Both the position numbers and the translations under genes were made by a program. DNA of 64,000 bases from JAVXGM01 sp036657395 (lineage in GTDB: Bacteria > Bacillota > Clostridia > Peptostreptococcales > Anaerovoracaceae): NCBI GenBank assembly GCA_036657395.1, contig JAVXGM010000002.1, forward strand, positions 1-64,000, written 5' to 3'. Position 1 is the first letter of the stretch. Every line of letters starts with the position of its first letter. Below, piece by piece: positions 46,801 through 53,900 of this stretch. Under the pieces are notes generated by a model. The model had not been told where the DNA came from, did no database searches, and saw only the letters and a list, made by a program, of their open reading frames with translations.

Positions 46801-48725
46801 CTATCAATAAGGATAATTTAGAGTGTAATTTTACAAAAGAAAACAGTATTGAAAATTTTAAAAATGCACTTAATATTACTAAAATAGATCAAAATGGTGC
46901 ATCTCTTAATGGAGCCAGCTTCAAACTAGAAAAGCAAGAAGACGATGAAAAATGGACAGAAATATGGACAAATACTGGCGATACAGATAAAAATACATGG
47001 AAATTTGGAGGAGGATTAACGCCAGGAGCAACCTATAGGCTGATAGAAACAAAATCGCCAGATGGATATGTGCAACCAGTTCAGCCAGTGGAGCTTGAAA
47101 TGAACGTTAATGGAGAATTCGCCATAAAGAATTCACCATACTATGCTAAAATTGATGGTGATAAAAAAGGAGTAACAATAAAGAACACAGCCACAAATAT
47201 CAACTTTAAAAAGGAAGGACTTACTACAGAGCTGTGCTCAAATCCTGATATAACTGGTGGAAATGGCCCAGACAACAAGATACCATTAGTAGGGACGACA
47301 TTTACCATCTATTCTGATGCGGCGTGTACTAATGCAATTCAAACCGCCCAAAGTAGTGCCGATGGTTCAGTTGAATTTAGCAATATGCCAGCAGGGGCAA
47401 CATATTACATTAAAGAAACCACCCCAAGTCTTGGGTACAAAGAAAACAATACTATTTATCAGGCTACTCTTGATAAAAATGGAGTGTTTAGTGGAATACA
47501 ATTAGCCGGCGGAGAAATGGTTGAAGACAGGACAATTATAAATGATTTGTATAGGGCAGATATTGTAATTAAAAAAGTATCAGAAGAAGATCCAGACAAA
47601 GTATTACCAGGATCCACTTATGGACTGTACAAACAGGCAGAAGCTACAAAGAAGGAATCAGTTAAGGCGCATAAAGTAACAAAAGCGGCAACAGATGATT
47701 GGGTGCTTATTGCAAAAGCTACAACTGACAAGGAAGGCCAGCTTGAGTTTAAGGGAGTGTTAGCAGGAACAAAATACGAAATACGAGAGCTTGTAGCGCC
47801 AAATGGAAGTCAAATATCAAAGTACCCAATTAAAATTGATTTCAATGTTGATGCCAATGGTAAAGTTGTAATCGCTTCTTTTGATGATGGTAAGGGAACT
47901 GCGTCCTTAGACCCTGATACAGGTGATATAATATGGCTTGAACCATCGATTGTTTTAGGATTAGCAAAAAAGGATACCAGGGACAATATGATTCAAGGGG
48001 GAAAATTCCAACTTGAAGATATGAATGGCAAGGTTATCCAAAAGTGGACATCTACCAAAGATATATATGAGATTATAGGCGATAATATGAATGGATTGAT
48101 TAAAGCTGGGGAGCAGTATAGAATGAGAGAAATGAAAGCTCCAGAAGGTTATTCAATTGGAAAGCCTATAGTATTTACTGTAGATGCAAAAGTTGTCAAG
48201 CCAGGTGAACGATTTGTACAATCAATTGAAATGGTTGACCAAATTAACTCATTTAAGGTGAACAAAGTATCATCACACGACAATAAAAACCTTAAGGATG
48301 CTATCTTATGTATCTATAAAGATGGTACAAACAAAATAGCTAAAACGAGTAAAGGTAAGAGCCTTGAATGGAAAACAAATGGTAAGACTTATGCTATAGA
48401 TGGTCTGGCCACTGGAAGCTACACATTACATGAAAAAACACCGCCACAAGGATATGATAGAGCAAAAGATATTTCCTTTACTATTGATAAATCCGGAAAT
48501 GTGATTGTCTCAGGTAGGGCCGTTAAGGAAAATTTAATTATCATGAAAGATAAGAAAACAGCATATAATAATAATGTTTCAAATAGCAACGGAACCGGCA
48601 CTACTGGAAATGGCAGAAGTGGTGATGGCAGTGCCAAGACAGATGACTCAACAAATCTTATAGGATTGATGATCTTAATGCTTCTAGGAGCAGGAGGAGT
48701 ATTCATCTTTAGAAGAAAAAGATAA
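37857..48725 (+). CDS. Giant SpaA/Cna-B-type surface adhesin (3622 residues)
   Basis: Very large cell-surface protein. Residues 1-about 35 are a signal peptide, followed by a Ser/Thr/Lys linker. Residues about 95-1300 hold larger beta domains like the head of collagen-binding adhesins, with recurring patterns such as DHTIEWKVVANPDHKPITNM and LVHWTVDVNKEGIDL. From about 1315 to 3565 I count about 18 SpaA-like prealbumin domains by eye, each with a Lys in the first strand (KKxD), GAxFxLY in the middle and a Y.(I/L).E..xPxGY end; these Lys and Glu residues make isopeptide bonds in known homologues. The C-terminus has a Ser/Gly/Asn spacer, AKTDDSTN, a hydrophobic helix and RRKR. AGGAGG precedes the ATG. 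No sortase gene is in the window. Confidence 0.92.
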   Translation: MNSKKISSRIIAILVALTFVIPQLAGYDNMSVWGDTDKSKEASKATSQPAKTPSKVESIKNPTNKSGASQTTEPRIKSKKTVVRQAKDWTFNTEALTLSLEKISYKENDKEVKVKAREKDSIREFDLSAAKAKDLASFNVELAFDFKNITKEKLLKAGDEFSFEISKDQLSLKDKDEAVPVKTCDKQEYYKDNGSNSTNGSPIGAYEIKDNVITVKLNEKAETLTGEVYGVIKSVATLKQNHSSKGEITLQNHNKYALIFPAKEKIDRETDKDIVQKSRNPYNSGLTKEADMTNSRSKGTGSIFGTIFAAAGNNTVDDFDNLSYVTKNLTKTPPISKGTIKIASNKDGYGVNDSNLSIRFQTQFDLDVNYLGDIYENNVKAITNAPGYVDAMAFAPAGEVWISFLNNLPDDILPQITYVIDLNSSQDKWISVPTELEGVNKPLVDNSGVQLGTYSVATDGKVTFVLNKSLYLSSNTSVGVGFDLLVNSAKLNDSTKTDITWDDEKQTIVGTPHTDGGIIDPIDKKFKVTKTAPTFVDTPYIDYTIRVQAPKDGNLGGVTLKDPVPTDLKLLSGELNKNKLDPIDTYIKAGSFEYKFPEDYNKASATFTLRMGIDNYTKDYSNKEFNNIATLYGKDETTPEAVSDKITTKMNFQLVNKKGTENSQNGTKYDWVVDVNTKFSDTLGSSYLVDRICLDAQTYDFNSIRLYGNDLGAVTHLANGPALDSGMKPLSDVVLDSMNINQITPSYYEYTDQTDSKTYGVLIVPFNNYANKHVKMTYTTTIKKTSEELYEPGDTKVGDLKNDVKFYYNKLTSLGIIGDPPEPDLVSATKTFPDSVPIGNKYPGEYEKDTQMLSWEFKLNYYAANVKDLDIEETLDPSVYDLDTLQVGYRKAIKGNVGAYQSLSEIKDQAGQGYTIDKSSGKMKISIGDISKEELYYLTLKAKVVDKNFLTEQKSKVFTNSAVIKGTVGDNLQINNASGSKALDNSLIKKSVINNYDYKDHTIEWKVVANPDHKPITNMKMKDILPEGNVWDTLVSIEQIKQGGGVDKKSASGSGDSGSVTFNDNTKFTYAKGTKEGNSDTQVFTLDPGTTTTDAYTFIFKTKVTGDYLKQQAPISKTGSGSSSIKSDYSFTCLNKGKLGGEVYGKAILADATSTTSAINNDIIVKRGEYIKKDGLVHWTVDVNKEGIDLTDCKIIEKIASEYIEMVGGTVKIHAATVSPNGTLEKGEDITNGFKLSQVTDKGFEAAIPTNYKNTPLILTFDTQLIKECALKDVKNTISLQHGTDTPIDSKEASGGNSGNFNMEDFIKSSPSPTILLKKISVNSVALPIGGIKFSLIGGTENNGVYSFDNSGKDRVTSDGTGYALYTRLEKDRVFKINEDTGIADGQGYQGGEVRYIKMSSEAKDTPYRVTSQIQVKSGSGSDSVKTAELITLYPDMSDKYASDISEAAKANNIVSITNTPKSAGEIKFTKLGDNVNPTSGTKPLEGVKFKIHKDDDPNWKLDSTTGKENIETSNDSGIVTFKNVDPGTYTIEEISTTYGYYKTGGQLKAVVSLDTNNNYQTSLQMKGTPKFELSGTTVTDKLVTGDITLKKVDVKTDTQGLAGAKFVLYNNESAATNLSKESGDIVTRATSDASGKVSFKDIPYGNYWAVEETPPQGYEKKTTPIAITTESMTLDHGVKFTYTPEPNITNTRVKGNLTLHKQNNKTLPENLMDRVFHLTPKDNLTKAYLNTGQTYYEATTDSNGDCSFSDIPWGNYEVTEVLKDNTDPYNIEGIKININQSDIKVDYTTSGKTQGTFTHVIESNKNSGVVTNTLLTTNLKINKTVLNNDTNKDTWFDGDKINGVNFTLTGNNFYGEEITPITGTTAKDGTVTLRNIPLDSQESTSTYTLTETRKAGYQTPDSWTFNVVVKNGKAEIEDFTKISSGTSTSSFTYTSNPNTVNITNKPIKGSVKFTKKSTANLAGLNDKPLSGIKFDLYAVKDNQSETKVDEAASDKDGAIRFDNVIYGQKYKLYEVALPQGYKSAGNFVTGKGYCLKTITGDNLLSSETGAAPDSFTYEDTSAIKNILIEENFSFKKMNENKESLKGIDFKIYRRSNSPIADTATGVVINEPENTSTYYPYTPSSKVTSDTSGIFKLDKLPYGDYLLVEEGSIKDDLRDGYKGEAIHISMRDSNKDGKAENTVQENKNFQGTADVTTKAYNITSSDLADAAWAEITKSNNNYEIINKIKYGFVQMNKVTANKNTGGTLSSTQKPLANAVFEIKKDGGTEVFLTLKTNEKGNFEKPIDGIYQGVNGEKKRLFYGKYTIKEKVAPKGFKVDDKTYSFELNKNSTGHEGTAWISTSTDSTVYVKQNEAAPDQTINYFADPIVRGTVTIDKKDEGGTTSLSGAKFIVVDKNASNVSVASLIETSSKGTYKLTDEAIEGYIFTKTDAVTGEDYLYKTNDNFQLVEGQYAIKEVEVPKGYVVPTSYVAQFAIDKNGRTIGTNGTSVEENTGKITVKNTSTNFSLKKMDQLGKPVPNAELKITGNFADNTVEKALRSDAKGVLKLGNSSSIKALLISGEEYTISEPASPQDCYKPLKANVVFKLNADGAIDRVNLAAGSTGVAEKDVFKVGTGNTSLTLIDENLLGSVQLIKHKTGDENTPIEGAEFTLYKVEGKIDPGTGSENNDIKICEKITTNASGNWNSDDVGESIKYTANGEEWKLKDGLLFGDYYFLETKTPDDYYKTSQPVGRFTVNKENTAPNEIIKTKVGNDLFKTTIQISKLDAWNKKGLKGATFTLYKKNNDGWNVVKNDITSGESGEARYEIESKGDYKLEENNKKGYMVTTPANNDRFTCTFTIDDNDNDKVLEVTNGNNKFTNKTPETNSGIFTKDGILNNRQEATLRVDKIVEKSETPKTPATFKLYENNNNAQDKLVGTFKTGMDYTCNQKVESSDYTFTETAGTSGTYGSFKVDKIPWGEYYLVESEAPDGYALDTQKRKVTINKDNLECNFTKENSIENFKNALNITKIDQNGASLNGASFKLEKQEDDEKWTEIWTNTGDTDKNTWKFGGGLTPGATYRLIETKSPDGYVQPVQPVELEMNVNGEFAIKNSPYYAKIDGDKKGVTIKNTATNINFKKEGLTTELCSNPDITGGNGPDNKIPLVGTTFTIYSDAACTNAIQTAQSSADGSVEFSNMPAGATYYIKETTPSLGYKENNTIYQATLDKNGVFSGIQLAGGEMVEDRTIINDLYRADIVIKKVSEEDPDKVLPGSTYGLYKQAEATKKESVKAHKVTKAATDDWVLIAKATTDKEGQLEFKGVLAGTKYEIRELVAPNGSQISKYPIKIDFNVDANGKVVIASFDDGKGTASLDPDTGDIIWLEPSIVLGLAKKDTRDNMIQGGKFQLEDMNGKVIQKWTSTKDIYEIIGDNMNGLIKAGEQYRMREMKAPEGYSIGKPIVFTVDAKVVKPGERFVQSIEMVDQINSFKVNKVSSHDNKNLKDAILCIYKDGTNKIAKTSKGKSLEWKTNGKTYAIDGLATGSYTLHEKTPPQGYDRAKDISFTIDKSGNVIVSGRAVKENLIIMKDKKTAYNNNVSNSNGTGTTGNGRSGDGSAKTDDSTNLIGLMILMLLGAGGVFIFRRKR

Positions 48726-48757
48726 AAAAAGACTAAAAAAGCAAATAACAATTGACT

Positions 48758-48797
48758 AAAATAGCAGTTCTATTTAAAAGAGAACTGCTATTTTATA
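48758..48797 (+). terminator. Intrinsic terminator after the giant adhesin
   Basis: 14-bp perfect arms (48758-48771 and 48781-48794) around a 9-nt loop, ending in TTTT. Confidence 0.85.
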
Positions 48798-48816
48798 GTG
48801 ATAAGAAAAAAATACA

Positions 48817-48845
48817 TTGTGAAAAAAGACAAAAAAGTGTATAAT
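48817..48845 (+). promoter_or_regulatory. Sigma-A promoter of the MATE gene
   Basis: TTGTGA at 48817-48822, 17-nt spacer, TATAAT at 48840-48845. Confidence 0.6.
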
Positions 48846-48877
48846 AATTGTTTGTAAATAAGTGAGGTAAGAAAGAA

Positions 48878-50239
48878 ATGAGTGAGAAAATTCAGGAAAA
48901 TAAGATGGGTACAATGCCCATAGGCAAATTAATTATATCTATGTCCTGGCCAGCAATTTTATCTATGATGATACAGGCATTATACAATATCGTAGACAGT
49001 ATGTTCGTATCCATGATTGGAGAAGAAGCATTATCGGCTGTTACATATATTTTTCCAATACAGATGCTAATTATTGCAGTTGCAGTAGGTACAGGGGTAG
49101 GAGTCAATTCCCTTATTGCGAGAAGATTAGGTGCACAGCGATTTGAGGATGCAGACAAGGCTGCTAGCCATGGGTACCGTTTAGCATTTTTTAATTGGAT
49201 TGGGTTTGCCTTAATAGGCATATTTTTATCCAGTGTATTTATGAATTTCTTTTCGGACAATACATACATCGTAGAAAATGGGACTAGTTATATGAGAATC
49301 ATTACTATTGGTTCATTGTTTTGCTTAGTGCAAATTTCTACAGAAAAAATACTACAGGCTACAGGAAGTATGGTTTTACCAATGATTTGCAGTATTGCAG
49401 GGGCATTTGTAAACGTAGTTTTAGACCCGGTATTGATCTTTGGTATAGGGCCTTTTCCAGAAATGGGTGTTACAGGTGCGGCAGTTGCGACTATCATTGG
49501 GCAGTTTGTTTCCATGACTCTTGGACAAATTATTTTATTTAAGAAAAGCCATCTAGTGACGGTGAAAGCTTACGGCTTCAAAATGGAGAGGGGAATTTTG
49601 CGAGATATTTATGCAGTAGGGCTACCTGCAATTTTGATGCAGGCAATTCTTTCCATTATGCAATTTGGTGTTAATGGAATATTGTCAGGTTTAACAGAAA
49701 CTTCAGTTGCGGTTAACGGTATTTATGGCAGGTTGCAATCATTTATATTTATGCCTGTATTTGGACTAAACCAAGGTGCTTTGCCAGTTATGGGATATAA
49801 CTATGGGGCCAGGAATAGATCTCGTTTGATCAAATCCTACAAAGTGGCACTTGCTATTGCTGCAGGGATTATGTTTTTAGGACTTTTACTATTTCAGATA
49901 TTCCCTCATGCACTTCTCAGCATATTTAATGCAAATGCAGGAATGTATGAGATTGGTATTCCGGCACTTCGTACTATTAGTTGGTGCTTTCTACCGGCGG
50001 CATTTGGGATTATCTCGGCAGGGTTTTTCCAGGCCACAGGTCATGGTGTAATGAGTCTATTAGGGTCACTTATTAGACAGTTAATAGGTATTTTGCCTTT
50101 AGCCTTCATTTTCTCCAAAATATGGGGAGTCGAAGGTGTTTGGTGGGCATTCCCATTTGCAGAAATTTTAGGGCTTACATATTGTATCCTAGCCGTTAGA
50201 CTTGTGTACAAGAAGGACATTGTTCGTCTTACAAAATAG
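48878..50239 (+). CDS. MATE-family multidrug/cation efflux protein
   Basis: 453-residue transporter with twelve predicted membrane segments in two halves. It begins with PIGKLIISMSWPAILSMM and has FGLNQGALPVMGYNYGA in the second half, a strong MATE marker. It would export drugs or metabolites against Na+ or H+. Substrate unknown. GAGGTAAGAAAG precedes the ATG. Stands alone between terminators. Confidence 0.92.
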   Translation: MSEKIQENKMGTMPIGKLIISMSWPAILSMMIQALYNIVDSMFVSMIGEEALSAVTYIFPIQMLIIAVAVGTGVGVNSLIARRLGAQRFEDADKAASHGYRLAFFNWIGFALIGIFLSSVFMNFFSDNTYIVENGTSYMRIITIGSLFCLVQISTEKILQATGSMVLPMICSIAGAFVNVVLDPVLIFGIGPFPEMGVTGAAVATIIGQFVSMTLGQIILFKKSHLVTVKAYGFKMERGILRDIYAVGLPAILMQAILSIMQFGVNGILSGLTETSVAVNGIYGRLQSFIFMPVFGLNQGALPVMGYNYGARNRSRLIKSYKVALAIAAGIMFLGLLLFQIFPHALLSIFNANAGMYEIGIPALRTISWCFLPAAFGIISAGFFQATGHGVMSLLGSLIRQLIGILPLAFIFSKIWGVEGVWWAFPFAEILGLTYCILAVRLVYKKDIVRLTK

Positions 50240-50243
50240 GAAC

Positions 50244-50280
50244 AAAAGAGGAGTGTGGTAAAAATCACACTCCTCTTTTA
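50244..50280. terminator. Bidirectional intrinsic terminator
   Basis: AAAAGAGGAGTGTG (50244-50257) pairs with CACACTCCTCTTTT (50266-50279). It lies between the convergent MATE and Cys-motif genes and overlaps the end of the latter. Confidence 0.88.
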
Positions 50281-50841
50281 TTTGATTACTATTAAATCCA
50301 TCCAGCTTCGGTCATCAGAATCCATTTTTACAAGATCGTATATTAGTGGATCTTTAATCAGCCGTTTCCATACTGTGTAGTTTGCCTGAATAAAGTCGGC
50401 ATTTAAAGTCATTTTATCTTTGATTAAAGGGCAAGAATATGGAAGCTCCCCGGGAAATATAATAAGCTGTAGCGCTCCATTTTCAGTGAGATGGGGGGAT
50501 AAGGGGAAAAATCGGCACTGAAGAGGTCGCCTATCTCTTGGGCAAATAGGTGGAGTTTTGCAACGTATAAAATACACATTTCCAGTCCATGACTTTGGAA
50601 AATCATAGTTTTGAGCAGGCTCCTTGTTCCAAGTAATCCATTCATCAGTTTGGTTGAAGATCTTTTCTTCTCCTGGTAGTAAATATATACCTAACTGAAA
50701 GTCATTTGGATCCTCATCGGCACCACAAGAACAACATGCAGCATTACACAACTTGCCACAGTCTTCTTTTATAGGTGAAACCTTATCTAAAAGACGGTAA
50801 ATTGCTTCGTATGTAGTTTTTCTGATTATACTTTTCATCAT
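50278..50841 (-). CDS. Conserved Cys-motif protein, unknown
   Basis: 187-residue soluble protein. A dense cluster CGKLCNAACCSCG near residue 30 and CKTPPICPRDRRPLQCRFFP near 95-115 suggest a metal or Fe-S site of the CxxxC type, as in YkgJ-like proteins. The rest has no motif I can name. Two adjacent ATG codons occur at the start (50841 and 50838); no clear ribosome site is seen. Stands alone, convergent with the MATE gene and divergent from the activase gene. Confidence 0.7.
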   Translation of the reverse strand: MMKSIIRKTTYEAIYRLLDKVSPIKEDCGKLCNAACCSCGADEDPNDFQLGIYLLPGEEKIFNQTDEWITWNKEPAQNYDFPKSWTGNVYFIRCKTPPICPRDRRPLQCRFFPLSPHLTENGALQLIIFPGELPYSCPLIKDKMTLNADFIQANYTVWKRLIKDPLIYDLVKMDSDDRSWMDLIVIK

Positions 50842-50917
50842 ATGTGTATTATATATCAAAGAGATGTAAGTGGATAGGAGAATTTTGCGGAATCAAATAC
50901 AAAGAGCTAGTCTTGTA

Positions 50918-50926
50918 TGATATAAT
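50918..50926 (+). promoter_or_regulatory. Extended -10 promoter of the activase gene
   Basis: TGATATAAT, an extended -10 (TGnTATAAT). A TTGACA-like -35 is not obvious (TACAAA 17 nt upstream), which fits extended -10 promoters. Confidence 0.55.
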
Positions 50927-50963
50927 TAATGATTAGTAACAAGAAAAAACGAGGTGAAAAACA

Positions 50964-53900
50964 ATGAAATTAGGCATAGATGTAGGGTCAACCACTGTAA
51001 AACTGGTCTTACTAAATGAAGAAAATAAGATAATTTATAGCAGATATGAACGACATATGTCAAATGTGTTTGAGGCAGTAGTTAATCTGCTTAAAGATAT
51101 GGAAAATGAGTATGGAGATATACAGCTAAAGGCGGTAATTACCGGCTCTGGAGGTCTGTCTTTATCTGCATTACTTGGCATACGTTTTGAGCAAGAAGTT
51201 GTCACTTGTAGTACAGCAGTAGAAAAATTAATACCACAGACAGATGTGGCTATTGAATTAGGCGGAGAAGATGCCAAAATGACCTTCTATGGTCAGACAG
51301 TTGAGCAAAGGATGAATGGAACCTGTGCAGGTGGTACAGGGGCGTTTATCGATCAAATGGCGGTTCTACTTAATACGGATGCAGCAGGACTAAATGAAGC
51401 TGCTAAAAATCATAAGATGATTTATCCTATCGCTGCTAGATGTGGTGTATTTGCAAAGACGGATATTCAACCGCTTATCAACGAAGGGGCTAATATTGAG
51501 GATCTTTCTGCGTCAATATTTCAGGCAGTAGTAAATCAGACTATTAGCGGACTTGCCTGTGGCCGTACTATCAAAGGAAACGTAGCATTTTTAGGAGGAC
51601 CGCTATCTTTTTTATCCCAGCTTAGAGAGCGATTTATTAAGACCTTACACCTAAAGGATGAGGAAGTGATTTTTCCTGAGGATTCCAAATATTTTGTTGC
51701 CATTGGTGCAGCTCTTACAGCTGAAAAATGTGAGGACGAATCTTTTGGTGCAATTATGAAAAGAGTGGAAAATACAGATGCGGATATGATGTCTGACACC
51801 AAGTTTGCAGATCCACTTTTTAAAAATCATAACGAATATGCATCCTTTGTTGAGCGTCATAGAAAAAATGCTATCAAAAGGAAAGACATTAAAAAGGCTA
51901 GAGGTAAGGTATTTCTAGGCATTGATGCAGGTTCTACAACTACTAAAGCCACATTAATTGATGATGAGAAGCATCTACTTTATTCATTTTATCGAGGAAA
52001 TGAGGGGAGACCTCTTGAAGCCACTATGACTATGCTAAAAGAGTTATATAGCTTACTGCCAGATAGTGCTTTCATCGCAAATACCACCGTGACAGGGTAC
52101 GGTGAGGGCCTTATTAAAACAGCTTTTAAAGCTGACCTTGGTGAAATTGAAACCATGGCTCATTACAAGGGGGCAGAAGAATTTTTACCTGGGGTAGAAT
52201 TCATTTTAGACATTGGCGGTCAAGATATGAAATGTATGCGTATAAAAGATGGTGCAATTTACAACATCATGCTTAACGAAGCCTGTTCCTCAGGATGCGG
52301 ATCTTTTATTGAAACTTATGCAAAATCCGTAAACATGGACGTAATAACATTTGCAAGAGAGGCACTATTTGCAAAGACTCCTGTAGACTTAGGTACAAGG
52401 TGTACCGTATTTATGAATTCTAAGGTTAAGCAAGCTCAAAAAGAAGGAGCATCCATTGGAGATATTTCTGCCGGACTTTCCTATTCTGTAATTAAAAATG
52501 CGCTATATAAGGTAATCAAGCTACGTAATCCTGAAGAAGCTGGAGATAAAGTTGTAGTTCAAGGGGGTACCTTCCTAAATGATTCAGTGCTTAGAAGTAT
52601 TGAAAAAATCATGGATAAGAATGTAATAAGACCAGATATTGCAGGACTTATGGGAGCCTACGGGGCAGCTGTTATTGCCAGGTCAAACTATGTAGAAGAC
52701 ACGGAATCTTCCATTATCGGCCTTGACGAAATGGATTCATTCACTGTAGATAGTAGTCACACTAGATGCAAAGGCTGTGAGAATAACTGCCTTCTTACTG
52801 TTAATAAATTTAATGATGGCAGTCGTTTCATCACTGGAAACCGATGCGAAAAAGGTGAAGGCAAAGGCTCTAGTGGAAGTGGAATTCCAAACCTTTATGA
52901 GTATAAATTTAAACGTCTCTTTGATTACGAACCGCTTAGCGAAGAATTGTCTACTAGAGGTACTGTTGGCATTCCAAGGGTTTTGAATATGTATGAAAAT
53001 TACCCATTTTGGTTTACATTCTTTACAAATCTAGGGTTTAGAGTTGTTGTATCGCCGCCATCTACAAAGGAAATGTACGAGGGAGGAATGGATACTATTT
53101 CTTCGGATACAGCTTGCTATCCAGCCAAACTAGTTCATGGACATATTAGCTGGCTTGTGAGCCGAGGCATCAAATGGATTTTCTATCCTAGTATTAATTA
53201 TGAGCGTATTGAGGATGAGGAGGCACCAAATCATTATAACTGCCCGATTGTGGCTACATATCCAGAAGTAATAGCTGGAAATATGGATGATGTTTTCGAA
53301 GATAACGAAGTGCTTTTTTCCCATCCATTTTTGCCTTATGATCACGATCAATTTTTGAGCAGGGAACTTTATCGAGAGCTTAGACGTACAGGTGTTACTA
53401 GAACAGATGTTAATAACGCAGTAAAAGAAGCTCGAAAAGAAGATAAGAAATTTAAAGATGATATTAAAAAACAGGGAGAATATACTCTGAAATATTTACA
53501 TGAAAATAAGAAAAAAGGCATTGTTTTATCTGGCCGTCCTTATCATTTAGACCCTGAGATTAACCATGGAATAGACAAAGTTATCAGTTCCTTTGGAATG
53601 GTTGTATTTACGGAAGATTCAATTGCTCATCTAGGTCAAACTAGAAGAGTTCTTCGTGTTCTGGATCAGTGGATGTATCACGCAAGACTGTATAAAGCAG
53701 CCCAATTTGTAGGAACTACCGATGATGTGGAGCTAGTTCAGTTAAATTCATTTGGATGCGGCCTGGATGCGGTAACTACAGACCAAGTGGAGGAAATTAC
53801 AAAGAGTAATAACAAACTCTATACAGTGTTGAAAATCGACGAGGGCTCAAATTTAGGGGCTGCAAAGATTAGAATCAGATCCCTTAAAGCGGCAATGGAA

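Noticed and set aside
41800..48500. DNA tandem repeat or CRISPR-like array
   Set aside because: The periodicity is at protein level (SpaA-like domains) with strong sequence divergence; no identical DNA repeats or spacers.
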